Assembly (NCBI GenBank): GCA_028877215.1
Contig: JAPPFJ010000014.1
Location: 165,757-229,756, forward strand
Length of the DNA stretch: 64,000 nucleotides
Reading direction: 5' to 3'
DNA from: Gemmatimonadota bacterium
GTDB lineage: Bacteria; Latescibacterota; UBA2968; GCA-2709665
In this document: in pieces, positions 1 through 9,093 of the stretch
Layout: every line of letters starts with the position of its first letter
Numbering within the stretch: position 1 is the stretch's first letter
The notes under the pieces: generated by a model
What the model saw: the letters and a program-made list of their open reading frames with translations, nothing else
Databases searched by the model: none
What the model was told of the DNA's origin: nothing
Made by a program: the position numbers and the translations under genes

Positions 1-115
<115 letters not shown>

Positions 116-120
116 ACCTG

Positions 121-1374
121 CTATGGTGCGGTGATCACCACCGAAATGGGCGCGAATTCGGCTTCCGCCTCATCGTCGTGGAGAATGGAAAGGGATATGG
201 TGGTCGTGCCGGCCTTTTTTCCGATGAGTCTGAAGGCCCAGTATTCGGGCGCTGCAGGCGGATCGATGGCAAGCAACGAGGTGTCGGCCACCGCAATCCC
301 CAGCGTCTCGTCGGGCGCTTCCGGCTGGAATTCCACGTCGTGTTCGTCAAAGAAGAACGTCGCGATGTGGTCGGTTGTGTCGCCTACCGCGACAGTCAGG
401 GCCTCGGTAGCTGTGCCTTCTCCCTTCAGGGGCGCCTGCGTGAGCAACTCACCGCTATCTTCCTCCTTGAGTCGGACACCCACGGGTTCCTCGTGCTGGC
501 CCTCCTGTGACTCTACGTGTACGGGGATGGGCTGTGTGCGGAAGTCAATGTGCCCTTCGTGTCTGACGCCAAATACAATGGTGGTTTCGCCCTCCTGCAG
601 GCCTCGCAGGTGGAACTCGAATGAACCCTCGTCGCCCTCGTCCTGGTGGACTTCGAGCACGTCGGAGTCGGCAATGATCCAGGCAAACGAGAATTCCGGA
701 TCGTCCGGCGGGTCTATTTCATCGCCGTGTTCATCCAGAAACATGATGCGCCAGTGAGGCGTCAGGCCGATCGGGGCCGAGAGTTCCGACACCCGACCTT
801 CGCCCGAGTCGATCTCACCCTGGAAATAGCGGAAGAACCGAACGCCGGATTCAATGATGACGAGCCCTTCCGCCTCGAACTCGCCCACCACGTGCACCGG
901 CAGTGGCTGTGTGGTGAAGTCCACGTGCCCTTCGTGTGAAATCTGAAGCTTGATGGTGGTTTCGCCATCTTCGAGGCCGCGCAGGGCGAAGACGAATCTG
1001 CCCGCTTCCCCAGCGTCCTGGACGACTTCCACAATATCCTTATCCGCGATTTCCCACGTGAAACTGAAGCCCTCGCCGGTGGGGGGCGCCATCTCGTTTC
1101 CGTCTTTGTCCAGAAAGCGGATGCTCCACTTGCTGGTGACTTCGCCGTGATGGACTTCCAGGGCTTCCGCCCGGCCGTCGCCCGAGTCGATCCTGCCCTG
1201 GAAATAACGGAAGAACCGCTGGCTTCCGTCGAGGAGGACGAGGCCTTCGGCTTCGTAATGCTCTTCCTGCGGCGTGATGGGGTCTTCTTTTCCGCAACCG
1301 GACGCGAACACGGCAAGAACCGCCGCCGTTGCCATCCAGTGAAGGGATGTCTTCATTTTCAGCATGCTGAACAT
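121..1374 (-). CDS. Lipoprotein with three tandem approximately 120-residue domains
   Basis: 417 aa. The start is ATG at 1374, preceded by AGGAGA six bases upstream; longer in-frame extensions lack a ribosome binding site. The N-terminus has a basic and hydrophobic signal followed by ASGC, a lipobox-like site, so it is probably an outer or inner membrane lipoprotein. The mature part has three repeats (about 40-160, 163-285, 290-417). The first two share EAEGLV, RFFRYFQG, IDSG(D/E)GR, an Asp/Glu-rich middle, LRGL(E/Q)(D/E)GETTI and a final TQP(L/I)PVHV; the third keeps only the GTTTISLSILHD end. The Ig-like beta character (ends in GxTTIxxxxxH) suggests a surface-binding role, but no named family is recognised. 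The gene ends right beside the homopolymer block. Lipoprotein status is probable; function is unknown. Confidence 0.8.
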   Translation of the reverse strand: MFSMLKMKTSLHWMATAAVLAVFASGCGKEDPITPQEEHYEAEGLVLLDGSQRFFRYFQGRIDSGDGRAEALEVHHGEVTSKWSIRFLDKDGNEMAPPTGEGFSFTWEIADKDIVEVVQDAGEAGRFVFALRGLEDGETTIKLQISHEGHVDFTTQPLPVHVVGEFEAEGLVIIESGVRFFRYFQGEIDSGEGRVSELSAPIGLTPHWRIMFLDEHGDEIDPPDDPEFSFAWIIADSDVLEVHQDEGDEGSFEFHLRGLQEGETTIVFGVRHEGHIDFRTQPIPVHVESQEGQHEEPVGVRLKEEDSGELLTQAPLKGEGTATEALTVAVGDTTDHIATFFFDEHDVEFQPEAPDETLGIAVADTSLLAIDPPAAPEYWAFRLIGKKAGTTTISLSILHDDEAEAEFAPISVVITAP

Positions 1375-1690
1375 TAATGTTCTCCTGTGTACCGGAATCT
1401 CACTTCGCCCCGATTCTCGCGTGAGCATCCGCCGGCGCGGTAGAGGAACTGTAGATATGTCGGCCTGCTGGCGAAATGCCAAATCGCCGGGCTGGTTTTC
1501 CGCCATTGCGGATGTAGCCTGACCCGGTGAGGGGCGGGACTGCGCTATACGCGGTCCCGAGAGTCTATCCGCGTGCGGAACCGATCCACATTTCTACATG
1601 CGCGGATTCGAGCCAGGGCCGACCTGGAACGAACTGTCCGAAAAAACCTGGAAGTACGGAGGACGTGTCAGCAAGACACGTGAGGATGGA

Positions 1691-1966
1691 TCAGGACACG
1701 GGAGGTGCGCGTCCGTCTGGCAGAAGGAGGGAAGAGCGCAGGGAACGGAACGAGGAAAGACCCTGCCTGAAATGCAGAAAACAAAGTTGCAACACCAGCA
1801 CTGCCGGCAGACCGATGCTAAGGTTGTTGAACCAGGCGCAGACAGCACACTGATGGTCGTGATCGTGTCCGGGGAAGCCGGCAAGCAGAAATACCGCAAG
1901 GTAGGCCGCGAATATCGCCAGGGCGAAAATGACAAAAGGGTGAATCCGTTTGTAGGAAAAAAACAT
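1691..1966 (-). CDS. Small His/Cys-motif two-helix membrane protein
   Basis: 91 aa. A strongly hydrophobic helix (about 9-30) is followed by the motif GHDHDHQCAVC and a second hydrophobic helix (about 44-66), then a basic tail. A His-rich loop with CxxC between two membrane helices is what small metal-related membrane proteins look like, and such proteins often sit beside metal-transport genes, but no transporter is adjacent here. ATG at 1966 has GGAG nine bases upstream. Two other overlapping frames in this stretch are open but have no membrane or domain logic, so this frame is preferred. Metal binding is inference from the residues only. Confidence 0.5.
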   Translation of the reverse strand: MFFSYKRIHPFVIFALAIFAAYLAVFLLAGFPGHDHDHQCAVCAWFNNLSIGLPAVLVLQLCFLHFRQGLSSFRSLRSSLLLPDGRAPPVS

Positions 1967-2245
1967 CCCTACCGTCTCCGGAAGAGTACCGAACTTACCG
2001 GGATCCGTACGGAAATATACCGGAAACGGTCGGCTTCGTCAAGAGAACGGAAGGCGGAAAGCAGCCAGCGGGCCGACATCGTGTGGACATGGCCCACCCG
2101 GTGTTCACATCCGATACTTGAAGCGGCGGTGCGGAACAGAATCCGGTGGAGGCTTACGGCGGCCATTTCAGGAACCAGCTCGTTTCGCAGGCAAAACTCC
2201 GTGAGATGCCCGTATCGAAACAGTCGGTGCGATCTCTGTATATGG
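1967..2245. other. Spacer without a convincing gene
   Basis: About 280 bp between the small membrane gene and the orphan terminator. Several short open frames exist on both strands (for example a 65-codon minus-strand frame ending at 1969 that would overlap the leader of the membrane gene), but none has a good ribosome binding site or recognisable composition. No known riboswitch or tRNA was recognised. It may hold the promoter and leader of the minus-strand membrane gene. Confidence 0.4.
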
Positions 2246-2281
2246 AACCGGGCGATCGGTGGGTCGATCGCCCGGTTTTTT
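2246..2281 (+). terminator. Rho-independent terminator, plus orientation
   Basis: Perfect 13-bp stem AACCGGGCGATCG (2246-2258) with its complement at 2265-2277, a 6-base loop and a T6 tract (2276-2281). The T tract lies on the plus-strand side, yet the flanking recognised genes are both on the minus strand. It therefore either ends an unannotated plus-strand transcript or acts as a stem-only 3' barrier for the nucleotidase mRNA. Confidence 0.8.
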
Positions 2282-2307
2282 GGTTGTACGCCCGGTAAGT
2301 GACGTTG

Positions 2308-4713
2308 TTATTTGACCAGGAGCATGCGATTGGTGATTGCGCCGCCCGGATGCGCAAGTCGATAGAAATAAACGCCGCTGGAAGCGTAACGCCCGAACCC
2401 GTCCTTTCCGTCCCACAAAACCTCGTACCGGCCGGGGCTCTGGTGGTCCCGCACCAGAACCCGGACCTGCTGGCCCAGGAGGTTATAAATCGTCAGGTCG
2501 ACCTGCGCCGGTTCATGGATCCGGTAAACGATCCGGGTTGAGGGGTTGAACGGGTTGGGTGTATTCGGATAAAGCGCCAGCGTCTCCGGAGCCAGCGGAC
2601 TTTCGTCCTCCACGCGGGCGACGCCGCCTACGGGCAGGAGAAGTGTGATTTCCCGCCCGCCGTTGATCGGGACGCTCTCCCATCTGGAGATCGTATTGCC
2701 CGCGATATCCACCGCACGAACCGCGTAGTAGCCCGAGACGCTTCGGCGGCCTTCAGATCGGATTTCGATTGTGGCGCTGCCTTCGGCGTCGGTTGTTCCC
2801 ATCCACCGGAAATCCCTCGCGCGGCCGGAAACGGAACGTGAGAATTCGACCCTTGCGTGCGGTATCGGCCCGCCGTCCCGCGTCAGGAACACGTGTACGA
2901 CAGAGCGATTCGCGAGGTTCGACTCGTCCGCATGTATCGGTTGCCGGGTGGTAATCCGGCCCTGTCCACCTTCCGGATAGGCCGCCGCCGTGATGCGGCC
3001 GTCGAGGCCTTCCCTGATGAAGTTGACAAGCGCCTGCTGGTAGGTTACACCCAGACGCGTAAAGCGGGCGCCCCGATAGGGGTACTGGTCACCGCCCCCG
3101 GCGAGGAAGTCAACTGTTGCCACGGGAATGTCCGGCGCGCCGGATACGACGTTTCCGTTTCTGACGATGCCGGCGCCCGTGTCGAGGGTGATTTCCACAA
3201 TACGGCCGCCGCGTCTCGTCACGTTTCCACTCTCATCCAGTTCCTGAGCGACGCCGTCGGGATTCCAGGCCATCGTTAAGCCCGAAATCTGTGCGAATCT
3301 GCCTGAAGTGCGTTCTACCTTCGAGACCGCGTTCTCCATGATTTCCCTGAACTGTGCCGCGGGAACGGCGGGCACGACGGTGACGAAGTTCGGGAATGGC
3401 AGCATGTCGAAGGTCGTGAGTTCGGAAATCGCACCGGCGGGAATTTCGTTGGCGTTGCGGATTCCCCCTCCGTTCACGATGCCTACTTGTGGAACGGGGA
3501 CGCCGAACGACGACGCAAGCTGTGCGCTCTGCCATCGGAGGGCGTCGGCCACGAGGTTGCCTTCGTTGGTCTCCCTGGTCCGAATTCTACTTCTGACGCC
3601 GTCGAGCACAACTTCCGACGTTCCCACCTGATTTGTAGCAAGGGAGGCAAGGGCATCGCTGACCGGGCCGACGACCCGGTTCCGGACACCGGCGTCCGGG
3701 ACCACGGCATCCGGACGGTCGCCGCCGGCGACACGCACCGGGCCGCAGGCGTTCCGGTCGACCGACGTAATGAAGCCGGCAGCATTGAAACTGGCCACGA
3801 ACCGGCCCACGTAACGATAATTCCCTGCAGTAGTGACAACGTGGACGTCGTTCCCGTCCGCGCCCTTTTCGAGTATGGGGTACGGTCCTGAAATCTGGAC
3901 TTCGTCGCCCGGAATCAGGCGCGTGCCGGGATTTGCCAGGACCTCGTCGCCGCCGCCCGCAATCACCACGTCCACGCCCCGCAATTCCCGGACGAGCTCC
4001 AGGTCGTTGTCAATGGACTGGAGGTGGCTGATCAGGACGATGATTCGCACGCCGCGCAGCGTCAGCCCGTTCACCTCGGCCTGGATGGCTTCCCGCAGCC
4101 GGCGGTCCACCCTCACGTTTCGCGGGCTGGAGATGAACGCCAGGTCCGGTGTGGTGGCGCCCACGATGCCGATATGTTCGCCGTCGACTCTGACGACCGT
4201 GCTCCCGGCAATTTGGCCGGAAGCGACAAGAGCCGCCAGTTCCGGTTCGTCCCCGAAGTCCAGGTTGGCGCTGAGATATGGCGGGCGGGTGAGGCGGTAG
4301 CCTGAAATGAACCTGGCCAGAGTGTCCGGTCCGAAGTCAAAGTCGTGGTTGCCGATGCATACGGCGTCGTACCCGATCAGGTCCATCGCGAGGGCGTCGT
4401 AGAAGGGTTCGGGATCCGGACGCTGGAGGCTGACGTTGAACTCGGGGCCGGCGAGGAAGTTGTCGCCCGACGAAACCATGAGTACGCCGCCGTCCAACCG
4501 CGCTTCGGCTTTGAGCTGATCTGCCAGGGTCTTGAATCGATCCACGCCACCGAAGTCTTCCAGGCCCTCGCCGGCGTTTATCAACTGGGACTCGCCGTCG
4601 TTGTTGTGCAGAATCGTGAGCCTGAACTCGCCGGCGGACGCGGCGCCGGATGCCGTAAGCAGACAGATCAACAGGACGACAGTCGGACTCCATGACCGGA
4701 TTTGATGAACCAT
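2308..4713 (-). CDS. Secreted 5'-nucleotidase (UshA-like) with FlgD/T9SS-type C-terminal domain
   Basis: 801 aa. ATG at 4713 follows GGAGGA by four bases. Residues 1-27 are a signal peptide ending ASA. The metallophosphatase domain shows ILHNNDGE (about 34-41), SSGDNF, GNHDFDFG and ISHLQ. The usual GHxH metal motif is replaced by AGGGDE, a variant seen in part of the family. The 5'-nucleotidase C-terminal domain has NGGGIR (about 413) and GGGDQYPY (about 539). An Ig-like linker leads to YPNTPNPFNPST (about 715) and a terminal FlgD-Ig/T9SS-like module ending RMLLVK. Expected to dephosphorylate nucleotides (or related phosphoesters) outside the cytoplasm for phosphate or nucleoside salvage; the C-terminal module suggests surface display or secretion. 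The family call is firm; the substrate is not. Confidence 0.92.
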   Translation of the reverse strand: MVHQIRSWSPTVVLLICLLTASGAASAGEFRLTILHNNDGESQLINAGEGLEDFGGVDRFKTLADQLKAEARLDGGVLMVSSGDNFLAGPEFNVSLQRPDPEPFYDALAMDLIGYDAVCIGNHDFDFGPDTLARFISGYRLTRPPYLSANLDFGDEPELAALVASGQIAGSTVVRVDGEHIGIVGATTPDLAFISSPRNVRVDRRLREAIQAEVNGLTLRGVRIIVLISHLQSIDNDLELVRELRGVDVVIAGGGDEVLANPGTRLIPGDEVQISGPYPILEKGADGNDVHVVTTAGNYRYVGRFVASFNAAGFITSVDRNACGPVRVAGGDRPDAVVPDAGVRNRVVGPVSDALASLATNQVGTSEVVLDGVRSRIRTRETNEGNLVADALRWQSAQLASSFGVPVPQVGIVNGGGIRNANEIPAGAISELTTFDMLPFPNFVTVVPAVPAAQFREIMENAVSKVERTSGRFAQISGLTMAWNPDGVAQELDESGNVTRRGGRIVEITLDTGAGIVRNGNVVSGAPDIPVATVDFLAGGGDQYPYRGARFTRLGVTYQQALVNFIREGLDGRITAAAYPEGGQGRITTRQPIHADESNLANRSVVHVFLTRDGGPIPHARVEFSRSVSGRARDFRWMGTTDAEGSATIEIRSEGRRSVSGYYAVRAVDIAGNTISRWESVPINGGREITLLLPVGGVARVEDESPLAPETLALYPNTPNPFNPSTRIVYRIHEPAQVDLTIYNLLGQQVRVLVRDHQSPGRYEVLWDGKDGFGRYASSGVYFYRLAHPGGAITNRMLLVK

Positions 4714-4957
4714 CGGCTCCTCCGTCGGATATGGTGGAAAGCGGCTTGATGCGTGTGCCTGTCGCTGGGAACGAAAAACAGCACGACGCTCTTTGGTGGA
4801 TAATATATCTCGTTAAGGTTACAGCAGGATGTCGGAATACCCCTGTTTGAAAGCCCTGAGTCACAGACATGTGATCATGCGGCTGATTGTCAGATTCTTT
4901 GTCTACAAGCGATTTTTCGCTCCCGTGACGGATGCCGGCGAATTCCGGGAATTGACC

Positions 4958-4986
4958 TTGACACCTGATTTGTACCTGCGTATATC
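4958..4986 (+). promoter_or_regulatory. Sigma-70-type promoter of the nucleotidyltransferase gene
   Basis: A consensus -35 TTGACA (4958-4963), a 17-bp spacer and a -10 TATATC (4981-4986). The predicted transcription start near 4993 lies downstream of the first in-frame ATG (4987), which argues that translation begins at the later ATG, 5032. Confidence 0.7.
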
Positions 4987-5031
4987 ATGTGTTCCCTCGC
5001 GTTCATAAATATAGTGTTGATGGGGTTATTG

Positions 5032-5955
5032 ATGTCTGCTGCGACGCCGGATGAAATCCGGAAACATTACCGGGGCGCGCTGTCATCTCTGGTCGAAAAA
5101 CTCGAAGAGGACCGGACTGTACTGGCCGCCATTCTGTTCGGCAGTCTGTCCTACGACGAAGTCTGGGTGAACTCGGATATCGATCTGTGGATCATCATGC
5201 GGGATGGTGTGAAAGAAGGACATGTAACACTCTGTGAAGACGATGTCAACATCCAGGCGCAAACCGTTCCACGGAGCGTCTTCAAACGCCGGATCGAAGG
5301 CGACCTCGCCGGCGGGTGGCTGGACTTTACGTTTTCGAAGAGTACCCTTCTTTTCACGAGGGACGATTCCGTGGCGAAATGGTACGATGCGATCGACCGT
5401 ATCGGAACGCGAGACAGGTCATTCCAACTGTTGAGACACGCGACCTTTCTGATACCGTCGCTCAACAAAGCGGAAAAATACTTCTACCTGAAAAAGGATT
5501 TCGAATACAGCTTCTGGTGGCTCATGCAGGTCGTGCGGGATCTCGCATCGATCCAGGTACTCCTTCACAACGAAGCGCCGGGCCGGGAAGTGGTCCATCA
5601 GGCGCTCAACTACAATCCAACACTGTTCAATGCCATCTATACGGACTTTGTAAGTCAACCCAAGACCCGAGAATCCGTCAAACGTGTACTCGATCTGGTC
5701 AACCATGTTCTCGAAGAAAGGACGCCGGACCTCTTTCGCCCGCTTCTGGACTATCTCGAGGAATCGTCAGAAGTACGCAAACTCTCGGAAATCAACGATT
5801 TTTTCCGGAAGAAGCTCCAGGGCGGCGGCCTCGAGGCGGCATGTGAATGGCTCGTAGGACAGGAAGTCATCCAGAAGCTTTCGAGCCCCATTCACCTGAC
5901 CGAGAAGAGCCGGATTGAAGTTGAAGAACCCGCGTACTACTACGATGGCGAGTAG
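5032..5955 (+). CDS. Nucleotidyltransferase-domain protein (pol-beta superfamily)
   Basis: 307 aa from ATG 5032, chosen because the promoter at 4958-4986 would put the transcription start after the upstream ATG. The N-terminal part has the nucleotidyltransferase signature LFGSLSYDEVWVNSDIDL (GS followed by SDIDL, about 30-47), with DID as metal ligands. The remainder is mostly alpha-helical, like the helical C-terminal half of kanamycin-nucleotidyltransferase or HEPN-associated proteins. Monocistronic, with its own promoter and a repeat array directly after the stop. Probable activity is NMP transfer to a small molecule, protein or RNA; the substrate is unknown. An antitoxin-like (MNT) role was considered, but there is no HEPN partner gene next to it. 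Confidence 0.75.
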   Translation: MSAATPDEIRKHYRGALSSLVEKLEEDRTVLAAILFGSLSYDEVWVNSDIDLWIIMRDGVKEGHVTLCEDDVNIQAQTVPRSVFKRRIEGDLAGGWLDFTFSKSTLLFTRDDSVAKWYDAIDRIGTRDRSFQLLRHATFLIPSLNKAEKYFYLKKDFEYSFWWLMQVVRDLASIQVLLHNEAPGREVVHQALNYNPTLFNAIYTDFVSQPKTRESVKRVLDLVNHVLEERTPDLFRPLLDYLEESSEVRKLSEINDFFRKKLQGGGLEAACEWLVGQEVIQKLSSPIHLTEKSRIEVEEPAYYYDGE

Positions 5956-5956
5956 T

Positions 5957-6188
5957 CGAAAAAACGAATAGACGAGAATACGAGAATACGAAAAACACGA
6001 ACAAACGAAAGGCAACACCATTACTACGAATAGACGAAACTACGGAAGACGCGAAAAAGGCTGAAAGGCAAAGACATAACTACGAACAGCACGGATCCGA
6101 ATAGACGAAAAAACGATGTATTTCCGTTCTTTCGTAGTTTCGCACTTTCGTAGTCTCGTAGTTTCGTTCTCTCGCAGTCTCGTAGTTT
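5957..6188. repeat. 8-bp phased CGA / CGTAGTTT array, copy 1
   Basis: Starts one base after the nucleotidyltransferase stop. The left arm is a run of octamers beginning CGA (CGAAAAAA, CGAATAGA, CGAGAATA twice, and so on), then degenerate spacing. The right arm has seven perfectly phased octamers at 6133-6188: CGTAGTTT, CGCACTTT, CGTAGTCT, CGTAGTTT, CGTTCTCT, CGCAGTCT, CGTAGTTT. The arms are roughly complementary, so the whole can fold into a long imperfect hairpin. The junction ATGTATTTCCGTTCTTT is shared with copy 2. It ends 16 bp before the uvrA-family start codon. Confidence 0.8.
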
Positions 6189-6204
6189 TGTTCCGAGGCC
6201 ATAG

Positions 6205-9093
6205 ATGAGATCGACCATCGAAGTCAAGGGCGCCCGCGAAAACAACCTGCGGAATATCCACCTCGAAATCCCTCGCGACAAATTGGTGGTTGTCACCGGC
6301 GTGAGCGGCTCAGGGAAATCCTCCCTCGCGTTCGATACCGTATATGCCGAAGGACAGCGGCGATTCATGGAATCGCTATCCACCTTCGCCCGGCGATTCG
6401 TCTCCCAGCTGAAGAAGCCCGACGTTGATTTCGTGAACGGCCTTTCTCCGGTCGTGTCCATAGAACAGAAGACCGTGATGAAGAATCCCCGCTCGACCGT
6501 GGGGACGATGACGGACCTGTCAGACTATTTGCGAATGCTGTTTGCAAATATCGGACAGCCGCGATGTCCGGTCACCGGCGAGAAAGTCAAAGTATGGACA
6601 CCGCATCAGATGATGGAAAACCTGCTCGCCCTGCCGGACGGCGCGGAGGTCGAAGTTTGCGCACCGGTTCTCAAGATCTATGGCGAGGACTACGCCTACC
6701 TCTTCGACGACGTTCGCACCAAGGGTTACCGCCGGGTGCGTATTGACGAAGAGGCTCATGACCTGAGCGAGGAATTCGATCTCGATGAAGACGAAGACTA
6801 CCGGATCGAAGTGATCGTAGACCGCTTTTTTGTCCGCGAAGGCCTCGACAAACAGATCGTCACGTCCCTCACGCACGGGCTCGAGGTCATTGGCGAGGGG
6901 TTCCTGAGTTTCCGAGTTCTCTCCGATATCGGCACGACAGCGGTCGATACGTTCCACCGAAAGCTCGGTGCTTCCTCCGCACGCGTCGTCGCGGGCCGCA
7001 TGCATCACGGGATGTTCACGTTCAACGACCCTGCTGGCGCCTGCGTGACATGCTCCGGTCTGGGTACCTATCTCAAAGCGCACCCCGACCTGGTCGCCCC
7101 CGACAAGGACCGCAGTCTGCGGGAGGGCGCGTTCGTAAAGGAAGCGCTGAAGTACGATGTCAATACCTGGGGCGGGCGTATCCTTTACAGCCTGTCCAGG
7201 AAATACGGCTTCGACCTCGATACCCCATACAAGGATCTGTCCGACGACGTAAGAGACCTGCTGCTGTACGGGACACACGGCGAAAAAGTGGTCATCGAAC
7301 AGCCTCCGGACGCCAAGGTCGGCGCAAAATACATTGGTCGCGAATTTCGTTACGACGGTGTCATCAACCAGATCGAACGACAGTACCGCCGATACAGGCA
7401 AAAGGGCGTGGCGCACGGGGGCATGGAAGACTATCTGCGCAAGACCATGGTAGAGAATCGGTGTCCTGACTGCGGCGGCGAGCGGTTGAAGAAGCAGCGC
7501 CTTCTGGTCACAATCGACAATCACAACATTCACGGTCTCGGTGAAATGCATCTCCCGGAATTGCTTTCCTTTCTCTCGGAACTCGCCGTCCCTGCGAAAC
7601 AGAAGGAGGTGGTCTCACAGATCATCCACGAGATATCGTCCCGTCTCGAACTCCTGATCGGCATCGGCCTCGACTATCTCAATCTCAATCGCCCGACGGG
7701 TACGCTCTCGGGCGGCGAGTCCCAGCGCATTCGCCTGTCCACCCAGATCGGCTCGGGGCTGATGGGCATGCTTTACGTTCTGGATGAACCCAGTATCGGC
7801 CTGCACCCCAAAGACAACGTCAAGATGATCAGCACGATGAGGCGCCTTAGAGAAATCGGCAACACGGTCATTGTCGTCGAACACGACGAGGAGACCATCC
7901 GCGCCGCCGATCACATCATTGAAATGGGCCCCGGTCCCGGAGTACACGGCGGCCGCGTTGTCGCAACAGGCCCTTTCAGGGACGTTCTCAAGTGCCGGGA
8001 ATCGCCAACCGCGCAATATCTGAGCGGTGCCAGGACAATCGCCGTTCCCCCTCAGCGACGCGAGAAGAACGCCAGGGCGATTCGTATCAGAGGCGCGCGG
8101 GCAAACAACCTCAACAACATCGACGTCGAGATTCCGTTGGGGATCTTTACGTGCATCACCGGCGCGTCCGGCTCGGGAAAGAGCACCCTTATTCACGAAG
8201 TGCTTTACAAGAAACTATACAACCTGTTTCATGACAGCCGCGTCTTTTCCGGAGATCACGATGAGCTCTCGGGCCACGAACACGTGGGAGACGTCATCAA
8301 CATCGACCAGTCCGCCATCGGCCGGTCTCCGCGGTCCAATCCCGCCACCTACATCGGATTCTACGACAATATCCGCAAGTGTTTCGCATCCACCGACGAA
8401 GCCAGGGAACGAGGTTATACCGCCTCCCGATTCAGCTTCAACGTCAAGGGGGGGCGCTGCGAGGAGTGTGCCGGCGAAGGCGAGATCAAGACGAGTTTCG
8501 CCTTCATGCCCGACGTTTCCATACCCTGTCCCACGTGCAAGGGCGCACGCTACAACGACGAGACCCTGGCAGTCACCTACCGGGACAAGACCATTGCCGA
8601 CGTCCTGAACATGTCCATCGAAGAGGGCGTCGCGTTCTTTGCGGGAAACAACCTCATTGCCCACAAACTGGCCGTACTCGACAATCTGGGGCTGGGCTAT
8701 CTGAAAATCGGCCACCCGGCCACCATCCTCTCCGGCGGAGAGGCGCAGCGCATCAAACTCGCCAGCGAACTCGGCAAGATCAAACGCGGCAAACACAATC
8801 TATACATTCTGGACGAGCCGACCACCGGACTGCACCTGGCGGATATCCAGAAGCTTCTCGACGCGCTCAACGGCCTCGTCGACGCCGGGCATACCGTTGT
8901 GGTCATCGAACATCACCTCGACGTGATCAAGACCGCCGACTATGTGATCGACCTGGGCCCCGAGGGCGGACACAACGGAGGCGACGTCATGGCCACCGGC
9001 CCGCCGGAGGCCGTGGCCGCGGTCGGCGAGTCATATACCGGTCAGTTTCTCAGGCCGCAACTGGAAGGGAATTCGTGTTCCCCGCCGAGATGA
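6205..9093 (+). CDS. uvrA: UvrA-family ABC ATPase (excinuclease subunit A or paralogue)
   Basis: 962 aa. Two ABC modules: Walker [10 protein letters not shown] (about 32) and GASGSGKST (about 653), signatures LSGGESQR (about 500) and LSGGEAQR (about 842), and DEPSIGLHP / DEPTTGLHL Walker B regions. The UvrA-specific zinc module CEECxGxG...[10 protein letters not shown] (about 753-785) and CPDCGGERL (about 419) are present. UvrA dimers load UvrB on damaged DNA in nucleotide excision repair. Oddity: the first zinc module retains only the second half (ACVTCSGLG, about 281); the preceding FxCPxCG half is replaced by a His-containing HHGMFTFND stretch, and the first CPxCG near 110 is CPVTG. It may therefore be a UvrA2-like paralogue rather than the housekeeping enzyme. 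GAGG precedes the ATG; the next gene overlaps its stop (ATGA). Confidence 0.9.
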   Translation: MRSTIEVKGARENNLRNIHLEIPRDKLVVVTGVSGSGKSSLAFDTVYAEGQRRFMESLSTFARRFVSQLKKPDVDFVNGLSPVVSIEQKTVMKNPRSTVGTMTDLSDYLRMLFANIGQPRCPVTGEKVKVWTPHQMMENLLALPDGAEVEVCAPVLKIYGEDYAYLFDDVRTKGYRRVRIDEEAHDLSEEFDLDEDEDYRIEVIVDRFFVREGLDKQIVTSLTHGLEVIGEGFLSFRVLSDIGTTAVDTFHRKLGASSARVVAGRMHHGMFTFNDPAGACVTCSGLGTYLKAHPDLVAPDKDRSLREGAFVKEALKYDVNTWGGRILYSLSRKYGFDLDTPYKDLSDDVRDLLLYGTHGEKVVIEQPPDAKVGAKYIGREFRYDGVINQIERQYRRYRQKGVAHGGMEDYLRKTMVENRCPDCGGERLKKQRLLVTIDNHNIHGLGEMHLPELLSFLSELAVPAKQKEVVSQIIHEISSRLELLIGIGLDYLNLNRPTGTLSGGESQRIRLSTQIGSGLMGMLYVLDEPSIGLHPKDNVKMISTMRRLREIGNTVIVVEHDEETIRAADHIIEMGPGPGVHGGRVVATGPFRDVLKCRESPTAQYLSGARTIAVPPQRREKNARAIRIRGARANNLNNIDVEIPLGIFTCITGASGSGKSTLIHEVLYKKLYNLFHDSRVFSGDHDELSGHEHVGDVINIDQSAIGRSPRSNPATYIGFYDNIRKCFASTDEARERGYTASRFSFNVKGGRCEECAGEGEIKTSFAFMPDVSIPCPTCKGARYNDETLAVTYRDKTIADVLNMSIEEGVAFFAGNNLIAHKLAVLDNLGLGYLKIGHPATILSGGEAQRIKLASELGKIKRGKHNLYILDEPTTGLHLADIQKLLDALNGLVDAGHTVVVIEHHLDVIKTADYVIDLGPEGGHNGGDVMATGPPEAVAAVGESYTGQFLRPQLEGNSCSPPR

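Noticed and set aside
1663-1681. Stem ACGTGTC/GACACGT as terminator
   Set aside because: No T tract on either strand; it lies just beyond the stop of the small membrane gene and may simply be a chance palindrome.
1598-2302. 234-codon plus-strand frame opposite the small membrane gene
   Set aside because: Basic, low-complexity composition, no domain, no good binding site; overlapped by the more convincing minus-strand membrane protein and by the terminator.
5032-5955. MNT-HEPN toxin-antitoxin system
   Set aside because: The nucleotidyltransferase is much longer than MntA antitoxins and has no HEPN partner gene adjacent.
8379-9089. Long frame extension upstream of the GNAT gene
   Set aside because: It overlaps the UvrA-family gene in another frame; the ATGA junction at 9090 gives the real start.
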